Below are positions 17,801-25,286 of a stretch of DNA of 60,197 nt, one piece after another (within the stretch, counting starts at the first letter, position 1; every line of letters begins with the position of its first letter). The stretch lies in contig JAGTQC010000009.1 in the NCBI GenBank assembly GCA_018396535.1, forward strand, positions 1-60,197, in the 5' to 3' direction. The notes below the pieces were generated by a model, which was given only the letters and a program-made list of their open reading frames with translations, ran no database searches and was not told the DNA's origin. This stretch comes from Candidatus Bathyarchaeota archaeon (GTDB lineage: Archaea > Thermoproteota > CALKCG01 > B24 > DRYS01). The position numbers and the translations under genes are program-made.

Positions 17801-19567
17801 GAATGTAGGTCTATATATAGGTATAATTTCTTCTCCTATTATACTTATATTTTCAAACAATATTGTTAACTTATATATATCTGGATATACTTGGATATAT
17901 TTAAAACCTGAACTGTTAACCGAGGAAATATATAGATATTTAGAAGTTAACCCTTCAAGTTTTATCGAAATTACATTCAAACTATTATCTATTTTATCTT
18001 CCCCATCAAAATCTAGAAGTTGAATGTTTAAATCTACATATGGCATAATAGACGGTAAAGTTACGTTTAATTGTATAAATGCATATGATACATTAACTTG
18101 ATTATATAATAATATAGTTACTAAATACGATCCTTCTTTATTAAATTTTATATTCCAAGAGTATCTCTTTATATCCCCCTTCTTTAATTCTCCTATATAT
18201 GTTGCAGTTAAATTTAAATATGGCTTTAGATCATCTTCTAAACGATAACATGTAACATTTAACCATAGATTGCGCATTCTTTCATAACATATTACTTTAG
18301 TTTTTAAATCTATATTAGTATCAATTATGATAGATAATGGAGCTTCAGCTTCTATTTTAGCGAAAGGCTTTTTCAAATCAATTTTTAATCCTTGTTTAAA
18401 AAGTAATAGAAGAGCATCTAAGTATTCCTTACTTAACTTATTCTTTGTCACTCTAAATATTGATTTATACATTATATATCCTGATTTTGGTAATGTTGTA
18501 TTATTTGCTTGTAAAGCTAATATTATATAATCTACGGCTTCTGATTGTATTATCAATCTAGATGTGGTAAAATTTATAGGTTGAAAATAGATTATAAATC
18601 CATATTCATCATTGTATAAATATATAAGATTTGAAGAGCTATAAGAAATTCTACCTTTTATTGATGTTAAATCTAATTCTATATTCGAATTATATAAATA
18701 CAATTTTGTGAATACTCCTTTAGGTATTGCGAAGTATAATGGATATATGAACTTGAATTTAGAGAAAGCATCGCTATACAGCATACCTTCGTATACAATC
18801 GTAGGATTATATGCGAAGAATTTGAAAGAGCCTTCTATTCGTACAAAATCATATGTACCATTATATTGTACTTCACTCACTAGTGTACCGTTCAACGTTA
18901 TCCGTAATTTTGGATAAATAAATCTATCATTCGTTATAACACCTAGATCTTCTGAGTGTAGATATACTCCTGGAAAACTTACTATAGGATCTATGATGCT
19001 GTTTCCCTCAATATCTTTTATAGATAACCATTTTATACCTCGAGTAGAATTTTTTTGAATTTCGATATTATAGAAACTATTTTCTATATTAATACTTATA
19101 TTCTTATCTTTAACTATTAAATCTGATTTAATATTGTATGTATATACATATTTATTTGTAGCAGAATATTCAAGTATAAATTTCTCTAGCTCATTTTTAG
19201 CAACACTAGCTAAAAATGTTAGACGTAATGTTTTATAGTAAGGTGTTCCTTTATAAAATTCTTCATTTAAAATTTGAAATGGTACAGGTAAACCTTCACT
19301 GTTTTTCAAAGATATACTTCCATTTATCGCTTCTCCATAAGAAAATTCTACATCTATAAAAATAGGTTCGTAACTTAGATCGATTGGTAAGGTATTATTT
19401 ATAATAATCTCCCTTGATTCATATCCAGTATATACCTTCTTTATATCTATAGGTGGAGGCGGAGGATTAATCTGTGTATATGGGTAATAGTATTCAGCGA
19501 ATAAAGGAGTTATAAATGTTAGCATTAAAATTATAAAGTTTATTATGAATATATATTTTCGTTTCAT
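14888..19567 (-). CDS. Giant membrane-anchored ectodomain protein with internal duplication
   Basis: This protein has 1559 residues. It has an N-terminal signal peptide (about 1-24), a Pro-rich linker, a long beta-rich exterior with many N-x-S/T sites, one C-terminal membrane segment (about 1484-1506) and a 53-residue cytosolic tail. Two long related units are visible. One begins near residue 50 (INNTLPIDL, then FSYGEAINGS, PFQIL and IENSFYN). The second begins near residue 690 (INNTLPVDY, then FSFGIAINGS, PFQII and IENSFYK). Each ends in a carboxypeptidase-regulatory or Ig-like domain with an FNGTYRV or FNGTYTI strand, and a third such domain follows. The tail is a short helical hairpin (LYANGEIEEKIYRKLKAEY) like SHOCT modules. 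The stop lies 4 bp before the permease ATG. It is notably AT-rich. Confidence 0.75.
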   Translation of the reverse strand: MKRKYIFIINFIILMLTFITPLFAEYYYPYTQINPPPPPIDIKKVYTGYESREIIINNTLPIDLSYEPIFIDVEFSYGEAINGSISLKNSEGLPVPFQILNEEFYKGTPYYKTLRLTFLASVAKNELEKFILEYSATNKYVYTYNIKSDLIVKDKNISINIENSFYNIEIQKNSTRGIKWLSIKDIEGNSIIDPIVSFPGVYLHSEDLGVITNDRFIYPKLRITLNGTLVSEVQYNGTYDFVRIEGSFKFFAYNPTIVYEGMLYSDAFSKFKFIYPLYFAIPKGVFTKLYLYNSNIELDLTSIKGRISYSSSNLIYLYNDEYGFIIYFQPINFTTSRLIIQSEAVDYIILALQANNTTLPKSGYIMYKSIFRVTKNKLSKEYLDALLLLFKQGLKIDLKKPFAKIEAEAPLSIIIDTNIDLKTKVICYERMRNLWLNVTCYRLEDDLKPYLNLTATYIGELKKGDIKRYSWNIKFNKEGSYLVTILLYNQVNVSYAFIQLNVTLPSIMPYVDLNIQLLDFDGEDKIDNSLNVISIKLEGLTSKYLYISSVNSSGFKYIQVYPDIYKLTILFENISIIGEEIIPIYRPTFVNIKCFLYDFKIKILGWNKTPLSDCKVILNLLGNFSKSIIYRNITDATGTAIFKNIFNGTYRVDVISKTGSKLASFHIDVIKDDMIYELLVEKVIEEENYLEIYINNTLPVDYHREYVEISALFSFGIAINGSLKLIDNNMFTIPFQIIEAEYYPDTSYYKYVKMIFPIDISRYENKTYRLYYSLSKPRETYNVTTDLKVSNIINEKYVVIENSFYKAYVNVNSSVGISRLIDSIEGVDLIDPSWGFPNIRLILTNGSTIDSISLDRVDEWKLIKGPLMAEVRYSTSYGKLEFNVLIRFYAYAPYIDSEIYVKCMETGTMIPIHILLPKNLFHKCYVYNTTEELYIPRAGLGVSIPTSDLIYLSSQDGKEGLIIYLKPSELISRIILKSDIPSYDLIAFQRIPISTSLIEKYSCRLQIVNTPITRMNLTNYLTNMKYRPIVYIKNPPILISIISPSTIEVDREFEFKINLIPLVDIDNVTISIESHTRHMESLEETTRILYNLRYESTYDLIWHLKFTREGNYLLTVFINSSVGNSYAYFPITTRLPYLLPFVDITFRAVDYDGNSTIPTRYPISMIIESMEYKREIYTLTLNQTGYCKAKLDPGLYCVRILADSKLIGYWEGLIESSTVIPIRTWAYDVGVKITDSLGKPLPNLLVVLVSNDNQHITYANTTGIDGWAKIDDVFNGTYTIYVVGGLGEIFLKQCINIQMDGEAFNLSLVTLNVKVKVVDLENDPLYNATVYIIEPEKGVMRIGYTDIHGYTTFNYIPSGIYSIRVEYLGELVYSQDSIEITQDIEEVNVVAKVVSLTIIPLDLWLNTLRDSIVEVTHVRIVTTPMYRLEEKVFTLRFEQRGIDVVRVKLPLNRIYEVHVLSGLYEYRDRVELTDTTILSARCGFIVNLYGYMGVFTGIWVALAFIWRHRTREVSAEYSKLKSMLSKLERLYANGEIEEKIYRKLKAEYTEKLRRIAKEG

Positions 19568-19573
19568 AGATGT

Positions 19574-20392
19574 TCACCAGTTTTCTATTGCATTACTAAG
19601 TTCTATAATTTTTATATCTGTTTCTTCAATCTTTGTTTTTAATTGGTTTATTTTTCCTTGCACTTCCATGAGCTTTCTCTCTACATCTACTCTTTGCTTC
19701 GTATAGTAGTTATGATCGTATTCTCCTACCATAAATCTTGCCCATAATTCTTTTAGTCGCTCTTCTAGTTCAGAAGCTTCTCTTTCTAATTCAGACATTT
19801 CTCTAAGAAGACCATCTTTTTGATTAAACCAATTTTCAGTTATTGAGCTTAGAAAATGCTTTATAAAATCCTTATTTTTAACATTATTTTTATTTTTAAT
19901 GTTTTCTTCTATATAGCATGAAGCTATGAAGATTTTTGTATCTACATTTAGATCCTCAGATAGGCTTTGATTAATTTTAACTAGGGTGTCATTTAATTCA
20001 TTCTGTTTTTGTTTCAGATTTCTAATTTTTGATTGTAACTGTATTGTTTCAGGAGAATATCTACTTGAAGTATATTCATATGGCTTAATTTCCGGAGTAG
20101 ATTCTATTTCTAATCTTATTTTTTCAAGTTCTGTAAGAACATTTATTTTAAGATCCTCTAATTTAAATCTAGTTTCAAAATATTCTTCCACGACTTTTAA
20201 TAATTGAGACATATATTCTTCACGTAGAGATTGGAAGACAGATTTAGATATCTCTCTATGAGAACTAAGTTCGTCAAGTTTTCTTAATCTTAGAACTATA
20301 CCCTTTATATTTTCGCATATATTAGTGAATTTTGCCAGAAGTTCTTTTCCTTTTTCTATAGGATCTATAGGACTGCTATAAGCTGAAGCCAT
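19574..20392 (-). CDS. Cytosolic coiled-coil protein heading the permease operon
   Basis: This 272-residue protein lacks a signal peptide or membrane segment. It is mostly coiled coil, with two hairpin-like elements resembling those of its operon partners: HREISKSVFQSLREEYMSQL (about 47-66) and FMVGEYDHNYYTKQRVDVE (about 219-237). The last 50 residues are a continuous heptad helix. It is the first gene of the operon, 6 bp before the giant ectodomain gene. It probably assembles on the cytosolic tails of the other two products, which is inference from the shared module. I recognise no named family. Confidence 0.65.
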   Translation of the reverse strand: MASAYSSPIDPIEKGKELLAKFTNICENIKGIVLRLRKLDELSSHREISKSVFQSLREEYMSQLLKVVEEYFETRFKLEDLKINVLTELEKIRLEIESTPEIKPYEYTSSRYSPETIQLQSKIRNLKQKQNELNDTLVKINQSLSEDLNVDTKIFIASCYIEENIKNKNNVKNKDFIKHFLSSITENWFNQKDGLLREMSELEREASELEERLKELWARFMVGEYDHNYYTKQRVDVERKLMEVQGKINQLKTKIEETDIKIIELSNAIENW

Positions 20393-20473
20393 ATCATGTT
20401 GAAATGTGTTCCTTAGCGATATTTAAATGTTATATATATAATTAGGATCTAGGTAAGTTGCCCCATTATGCTG

Positions 20474-20539
20474 TAGGGTGGTCTGATTGATGATATTCAA
20501 TCATCAATCTTAGCCGAGAGTAGTCTTCATCCCACCCTA
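20474..20539 (+). ncRNA. Nested stem-loop, possible structured RNA or 5' regulatory element
   Basis: An inner perfect 10-bp inverted repeat (GATTGATGAT at 485-494 and ATCATCAATC at 500-509, offsets from 20000) with a 5-nt loop sits inside an outer 8-bp repeat (TAGGGTGG at 474-481 and CCACCCTA at 532-539). A strong TATA run (20431-20440) lies about 34 bp upstream on the plus strand, so a small transcript starting near 20460 is plausible. It lies between divergent genes. It lacks a clear ACA end, and its C/D-like elements are incomplete, so it is not assigned to a guide-RNA class. Confidence 0.4.
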
Positions 20540-20611
20540 TATAGATATTATCTTCTCATAAGTCTTAATAAGCGTAAACATTTAAGTAGCCATACTAGAT
20601 TTATTCTCCGG

Positions 20612-21496
20612 ATGTGTAGGGGGATGTCTTCGAGACCATTTAAGCTATCCGTCATATCAGATGAAGTCTCTCAGGATCTAGTAAGGGTTGCAGAATTTGC
20701 TAAAAAATTTGAACTTGACGCTATAGAGATACGGACTATATGGAATAAGCCCCCTCATCAGCTACTCGACCATGTAGATGAGATAACTGGTATATTAGCA
20801 CGTTATGGTCTTAGAGTGTGTAGCATAGCTTCTCCATTCTTTAAGTGTAATATAGATAGCAAGGATGAGTATCTATTACATCTAGACATACTGCGTAAAT
20901 GCTGTGAACTTGCTAAAAGGCTCGATGCAAATATAGTTAGAGGATTTACCTTTTGGAGAAAAGGAAAATACGAGGATTACGAATCTAAGATAATTGAATT
21001 ATTCCAGAAGCCTTTAGAAATAATCGAAGATGAAGGAATTGTCTTAGCCATAGAGAATGAACCTGCGACTTTCACTACGAATGGTAGGTTAGTATCGATG
21101 ATAATAGAGAAATTATGTTCCAAATATGTGAAAGCTGTATGGGATCCTGGTAACGATATAAGTGATCCATATGGAGAGATACCATACCCAGATGGATACA
21201 ATTATATAAAGAAGCACGTAATCCATGTTCACATTAAAGATGCAAAGAAAGTTGATGGAGAAGTTATACCAGTACCTATAGGGGAGGGGGATGTAGACTT
21301 TGTAGAGCAGTTCAAAGCTTTAATGAATGACGGATATAGAGGTTATCTATCACTCGAGACACACTGGAGGCCTGGGAAAAAACTTACAGAAGAACAAATA
21401 GTCAGACCTGGCGGAGCCAGTTTTTCTGAAGCAGGGGAAGAAGCGTCCGATATATGTATGCGTAATCTTATAAAGATTCTAGAATCTATCATATAG
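20612..21496 (+). CDS. Sugar phosphate isomerase/epimerase-like TIM-barrel protein
   Basis: This 294-residue protein is of the AP endonuclease 2/xylose isomerase-like TIM-barrel family. It begins with SVISDEVSQDLV and AIEIRTIW. Metal-ligand positions visible are the Glu of AIENEPATF, the Asp of VWDPGND, the His pair in KKHVIHVHIKDAK and the terminal Glu of LSLETHW. These enzymes isomerise or epimerise keto sugars, or act on inositol derivatives. The substrate is unknown. An alternative ATG is at 20624, but the GGGGG next to it is too close to serve as a ribosome binding site. It may functionally belong with the sugar genes at 26-41 kb. Confidence 0.8.
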   Translation: MCRGMSSRPFKLSVISDEVSQDLVRVAEFAKKFELDAIEIRTIWNKPPHQLLDHVDEITGILARYGLRVCSIASPFFKCNIDSKDEYLLHLDILRKCCELAKRLDANIVRGFTFWRKGKYEDYESKIIELFQKPLEIIEDEGIVLAIENEPATFTTNGRLVSMIIEKLCSKYVKAVWDPGNDISDPYGEIPYPDGYNYIKKHVIHVHIKDAKKVDGEVIPVPIGEGDVDFVEQFKALMNDGYRGYLSLETHWRPGKKLTEEQIVRPGGASFSEAGEEASDICMRNLIKILESII

Positions 21497-21653
21497 ACTG
21501 TTGTTTAGAATAAATAAAATTTCGAAATATTAATTTTTATATTTTAATAAATTATTTAAAATAAATTATTTGTATAACATCTTTTTTACTTTAATATATT
21601 AAGAATTGTTACCAACATCGGAGTATTAACCCCCATAGTAAAGTTTAAAAGGA

Positions 21654-22601
21654 TTGTATGTTATCGATTATCTAGGCTATACCTTGAAGTATAGGTGCGA
21701 TCTAGGGTTAAATTCGATATTATTCATTTTAGCTTTGCTATCTATTTCCATTTTCCTTACCAATATGGTATCCTACGGGTATATCGTAAGGTTTTCTGGA
21801 TTACCTTCATCTAATAGAGCGGTAGTTTTAGATCCGTTTAATAGGCAGTTCAAGAGTATAGATGGATATCAAACTAGTATAAACGCTATAATCGAATATC
21901 TTAGATTAGCAAACTACACAGTAGAATATTACAAGGATAGCGAAGTTTCACTCGATCTATGGAAAGATATATGCTCTGGTAATTACGGTGTTGTTTACCT
22001 TAATACTCATGGCTATGTCAATGAGGATGGATATGTATATGTATATTTGGGAGAATTAGTAGATGAAGAATCTATATCGGATGATAAAGGTATCCTTCAT
22101 CTTCCACTCGAAGAAGGTATGAATGAAATATACATCGTCGTGCTCCCAGAGTTTATCAGATACTATGGTGATATGGCCGGAAAACCATTGGTATTCATAG
22201 ATGCCTGCTTTTCAGCATACAATCCTACGATGGCTTCAGCATTTATAGATGTAGGGGCAGGATGTTATATAGGTTGGAGTGGGTCTGTAGGCGTAGCTAT
22301 GGGTGCTAAAATTGATGCAGAGTTCTTCGGGTATTTAGCTAGAGGAGATACCATATTTGTAGCGTTATCTAAATCTGGTATAGATCCTATAACAACATCT
22401 CGGCTTGTAGCTTATGGTGATCCATATATGGCGCTTGTAGATACCGGTTACAGAGGCTCATTACATATGATAATGTCTACTATATTCTTTCTTATATTAT
22501 CAATCTTACTTATTATACTAAGTTTCAAAAAACCTAGATATGTATATGGATACCTACACCGTGTTCTAAGATGGCTCGCCAATCTATTACATATTGCATA
22601 G
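21654..22601 (+). CDS. Membrane-anchored caspase-fold (clan CD) peptidase candidate
   Basis: This 315-residue protein has an N-terminal membrane segment (about 20-43), an exterior domain of about 225 residues and a second membrane segment (about 271-291). The domain has the two clan CD hallmarks: a His after a hydrophobic strand in VVYLNTHGY (His119) and a Cys after the next buried strand in LVFIDACFSA (Cys185). A terminal VAYGDPYMAL segment (253-261) resembles the GDP motif of CHAT and gingipain-type domains. It would act outside the membrane or at its surface. The start is a TTG with AAAGGA close upstream, because a nearby ATG reading is closed immediately. It could also be an inactive CHAT-like fold. 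The family assignment rests on motifs only. Confidence 0.65.
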   Translation: MYVIDYLGYTLKYRCDLGLNSILFILALLSISIFLTNMVSYGYIVRFSGLPSSNRAVVLDPFNRQFKSIDGYQTSINAIIEYLRLANYTVEYYKDSEVSLDLWKDICSGNYGVVYLNTHGYVNEDGYVYVYLGELVDEESISDDKGILHLPLEEGMNEIYIVVLPEFIRYYGDMAGKPLVFIDACFSAYNPTMASAFIDVGAGCYIGWSGSVGVAMGAKIDAEFFGYLARGDTIFVALSKSGIDPITTSRLVAYGDPYMALVDTGYRGSLHMIMSTIFFLILSILLIILSFKKPRYVYGYLHRVLRWLANLLHIA

Positions 22602-22703
22602 TGTGAAATGCTTATATAATTTCCAAATCCTAGGCAATATTACTTGGATATATTCATAGGTAGCTCTAGGAAATTTAGGCTTAACTTCAAAATCATACAC
22701 TTA

Positions 22704-22713
22704 GTATAAATAT
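22704..22713 (+). promoter_or_regulatory. Putative TATA box for the ESCRT-III gene
   Basis: GTATAAATAT lies 84-93 bp upstream of the ATG at 22797, within the 195-bp gap after the peptidase gene. It is followed by two TATACC copies. It suggests the ESCRT-III gene has its own promoter and a leader of about 60 nt. Confidence 0.35.
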
Positions 22714-22796
22714 ACCATAAGGGTATTATACCATTTTAACTTCATACTAGATAATCTAGTAGAAATCTCTGGAAAAGGTATTCCTAAAACAAAGAC

Positions 22797-23357
22797 ATGC
22801 TTGACCACGGAGAATTCAACTACGAGAAGTTCAGACGCAGTATATTCAGATTATCGCATAGACTTAAGGTTGAACAGATTAGATTGGAACAGACTATCAA
22901 CGAGATGAAAGTTTATCTTCGTGAGCTCTACGATAAATGCGAATCTGCTTTTAAGTTTGGTCAACCTTTAAGAGCAAAAATGTATGCCGATGAAAGCGTT
23001 AAGGTTGAGGAACTAGTAAGACAGTTACTACATGTTCAGCTTATCATAGAGCGGGTATTAATTAGGCTTGAAACCTTAAAAGAGGCAGGTAAGATATTAT
23101 CGCTCCTATCTCCTATCAGTGAAGCCTTAAAGTATGCTGGTGCGATTATCTCAGGCGTTATTCCAGAAGCATCTAAGAGAATAGATAAAATGTTATCGGA
23201 TATAGAGCCTCTCCTAAACATAACTACGAATGCGATCGATAAAAGCGAAACAGAAAGGATATTAGAGGAAGCTAAAGCCGCGGTAGAGGAACGAATTAGA
23301 ACTATACTCCCGGAGCCTCCGAAAGAGTTATATAAGCTTCTAGAGGAAACCGGGTAA
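22797..23357 (+). CDS. ESCRT-III/Snf7-family protein (CdvB-like)
   Basis: This 186-residue all-helical protein has the archaeal ESCRT-III pattern: a basic helix 1 (KFRRSIFRLSHRLKVEQIRLEQ), helix 2 with ELYDKCESAFKFGQPLRAKMYADE, then VEELVRQLLHVQLIIERVLIRLETL, and LSPISEALKYAGAIISGVIPEASKRID. The acidic C-terminal helix ends in ILPEPPKEL (170-178), a proline motif like the MIM2 site that binds the CdvC/Vps4 MIT domain. ESCRT-III filaments remodel membranes in TACK archaeal division and vesicle release. There is no winged-helix tail, so it resembles the shorter CdvB paralogues. No cdvA or cdvC is nearby. It sits downstream of the membrane peptidase candidate on the same strand. Confidence 0.85.
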   Translation: MLDHGEFNYEKFRRSIFRLSHRLKVEQIRLEQTINEMKVYLRELYDKCESAFKFGQPLRAKMYADESVKVEELVRQLLHVQLIIERVLIRLETLKEAGKILSLLSPISEALKYAGAIISGVIPEASKRIDKMLSDIEPLLNITTNAIDKSETERILEEAKAAVEERIRTILPEPPKELYKLLEETG

Positions 23358-23377
23358 AACCAGATCTATGTAATTGT

Positions 23378-25204
23378 TCAATTTTCAATACTAACGATTT
23401 TACTAATAACACTAGCCTCAGATGAAAGCCCTAGTTCAACCATAGTAGACCTCCTTGGTATACCTATATTGCTCCATCCCCTCTTATCATAGTATAGGTG
23501 AAGCATCCATCTATAACCATCTAAATCTAGGGTTTTACCTTTAAATGGTCCCTTAGTAGGTGGATCTTTAAACCATCTAGCCGGAGGATAATCCAGTAGC
23601 GGGCTCCACTCACACCTCTCTCTTATCCAGAAAGCTCTTATCAACGTGTATATTCTATCTGCCACCTTAAAGAATTCATCTAAACTTAGTTTCAATCCTG
23701 TAGCAGCTTCGAAGAAATCGATATACCATTTTAATTCGAATCCGAGTTCAACCCAGGGCAGCCTACACACAGTCAGGGATTCAAATATACCTCCTCTTAT
23801 CCTCTGAAATTCTATAAGCTTATCAACTTTAGCAGCAGTGTAGCCAAGCCTATCATTTTTTACCTCCCATGATATTATCCATGCATCCTTGTGATGTGCT
23901 CCTATAGGTGATGTACCATAGGCTAGCGCCATACCAGGAGCTGAGTGACAGTTATAGCCAGATATCTCCAATCCTTTGACATGCATAGCCCATTCTGCTG
24001 AGCCTGAAATCTTCGATGAAGCTTTACAAACACCATCAGCTAATAGATCACCTATTCCTCGCCTATTCACTATATCCTCAGCTAAAGCTAATGCATCATC
24101 AAAAACCCCCCACTCATATCGTTCGCTGATAAGTTTCTTCTCAGATGCTTCGAATGCGAATCCTAGGATATTTCCTAGCGATATAGTATCTACCCCAGCT
24201 TCATCTGCGAACCGAGTTAAAGCTGCTATCTTTCTCAAATCATATAGGCCTATATTCGCTCCAAGCATGGCTACGTTTTCGTAGTCTAACTCTGATTGGA
24301 ATCCATAGTTATCCTCGACGATATTTCCGCATTTAGCGTTACAATACGGGCATCCCCTACGTCCAATTTTCATCCTTTCCATCATATATCCTCCTATATT
24401 TTCAGCATACTCGAATACTCCTTCACGGAAGTTCATACATGGGAGAACGGCATTCTCTTGACTCCACTCTACAGTAGACATAGTTCCTTGTCTAATCCAG
24501 AAACTGTAGTTTGGAAGATTTATTATTGTATGATAGGATTCATAAGCAAGTTTCTCTAAGTTTCTAAGGTTAGCTACAGGTATATCCCTCTCACCTTTAA
24601 ATACTATAGCTTTAAGATTCTTAGAACCCATAACTGCTCCAATTCCAGTTCTACCTCCCGCTCTACCTGATTGAGAAATTACGTTGGCATATCTAACTAG
24701 ATTTTCACCTGCGACTCCTATAGATAATACTCCTGTATCCCTACCATACTCCTTTATAAGCTCAGCTTCTGTTTCGCTTGTTGATAATCCCCTAAGATCT
24801 TCTCTTACCTGTATCTCCACTTTATGATTATCGATCACTAAGATCGAAAGCTTCTCAGCTCTACCTTCTATTAATACTACATCATACCCTGCTTTCCTCA
24901 TATATACTGCTGCTAACCCTCCTATATTGCCATCCCCATATCCGTATGTTAACGGGCTCTTAGAAGCTAGGACAATTTTACCGCTACTAGGAATAGGCAA
25001 TCCTGTAAGTGGGCCTCCAGCTATAACAAGTTTATTTTCGCTTGATAAAGGATCAATACCGATAGGTAGGTAATCCCATAGAATCTTAGCTGCAAACCCT
25101 CTACCGCCTATGAACATTGTTTTCAAAGAATCACTATAATCATCGGTAATAGTCTTTCCTCTGGTTAAATCGACTCTAAGTATATACCCCATCCATCCGT
25201 TCAT
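23378..25204 (-). CDS. Aldehyde:ferredoxin oxidoreductase, tungsten family
   Basis: This 608-residue enzyme of the AOR family oxidises aldehydes to acids with ferredoxin, using a tungstopterin and one [4Fe-4S] cluster. Visible are the N-terminal GWMGYILRVDLTRGK, the pterin-site GGRGFAAKILW, SGRAGGRTGIGAVMGSKNLKAI and the cluster ligands CPYCNAKCG (about residues 287-295). A distal Cys lies in SLTVCRLPW. The substrate class within AOR, FOR, GOR and WOR cannot be fixed. I start it at the ATG at 25204 rather than the TTG two codons upstream. It is divergent from proC with overlapping leader regions. Confidence 0.92.
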   Translation of the reverse strand: MNGWMGYILRVDLTRGKTITDDYSDSLKTMFIGGRGFAAKILWDYLPIGIDPLSSENKLVIAGGPLTGLPIPSSGKIVLASKSPLTYGYGDGNIGGLAAVYMRKAGYDVVLIEGRAEKLSILVIDNHKVEIQVREDLRGLSTSETEAELIKEYGRDTGVLSIGVAGENLVRYANVISQSGRAGGRTGIGAVMGSKNLKAIVFKGERDIPVANLRNLEKLAYESYHTIINLPNYSFWIRQGTMSTVEWSQENAVLPCMNFREGVFEYAENIGGYMMERMKIGRRGCPYCNAKCGNIVEDNYGFQSELDYENVAMLGANIGLYDLRKIAALTRFADEAGVDTISLGNILGFAFEASEKKLISERYEWGVFDDALALAEDIVNRRGIGDLLADGVCKASSKISGSAEWAMHVKGLEISGYNCHSAPGMALAYGTSPIGAHHKDAWIISWEVKNDRLGYTAAKVDKLIEFQRIRGGIFESLTVCRLPWVELGFELKWYIDFFEAATGLKLSLDEFFKVADRIYTLIRAFWIRERCEWSPLLDYPPARWFKDPPTKGPFKGKTLDLDGYRWMLHLYYDKRGWSNIGIPRRSTMVELGLSSEASVISKIVSIEN

Positions 25205-25286
25205 GTTCAACGAAAGGAAGTTTACTCATACCGATCCATTTATAAAGGTTGTCTTCAATACTACATTTGGTTTTTGGGTGTCGGTT

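Noticed and set aside
20484..20494. CTGAT followed by GATGA, like box D' and C' of a C/D guide RNA
   Set aside because: The spacing is too short and no outer C and D boxes frame it. The same bases are explained better by the 10-bp hairpin.
24296..24559. 87-codon plus-strand ORF inside the AOR gene
   Set aside because: It is antisense to conserved AOR sequence that includes the cluster cysteines, so it is a shadow frame.
25203..25286. N-terminal extension of proC beginning at 25203
   Set aside because: The 28 residues do not resemble the family, and the ATG at 25287 gives the normal Rossmann start.
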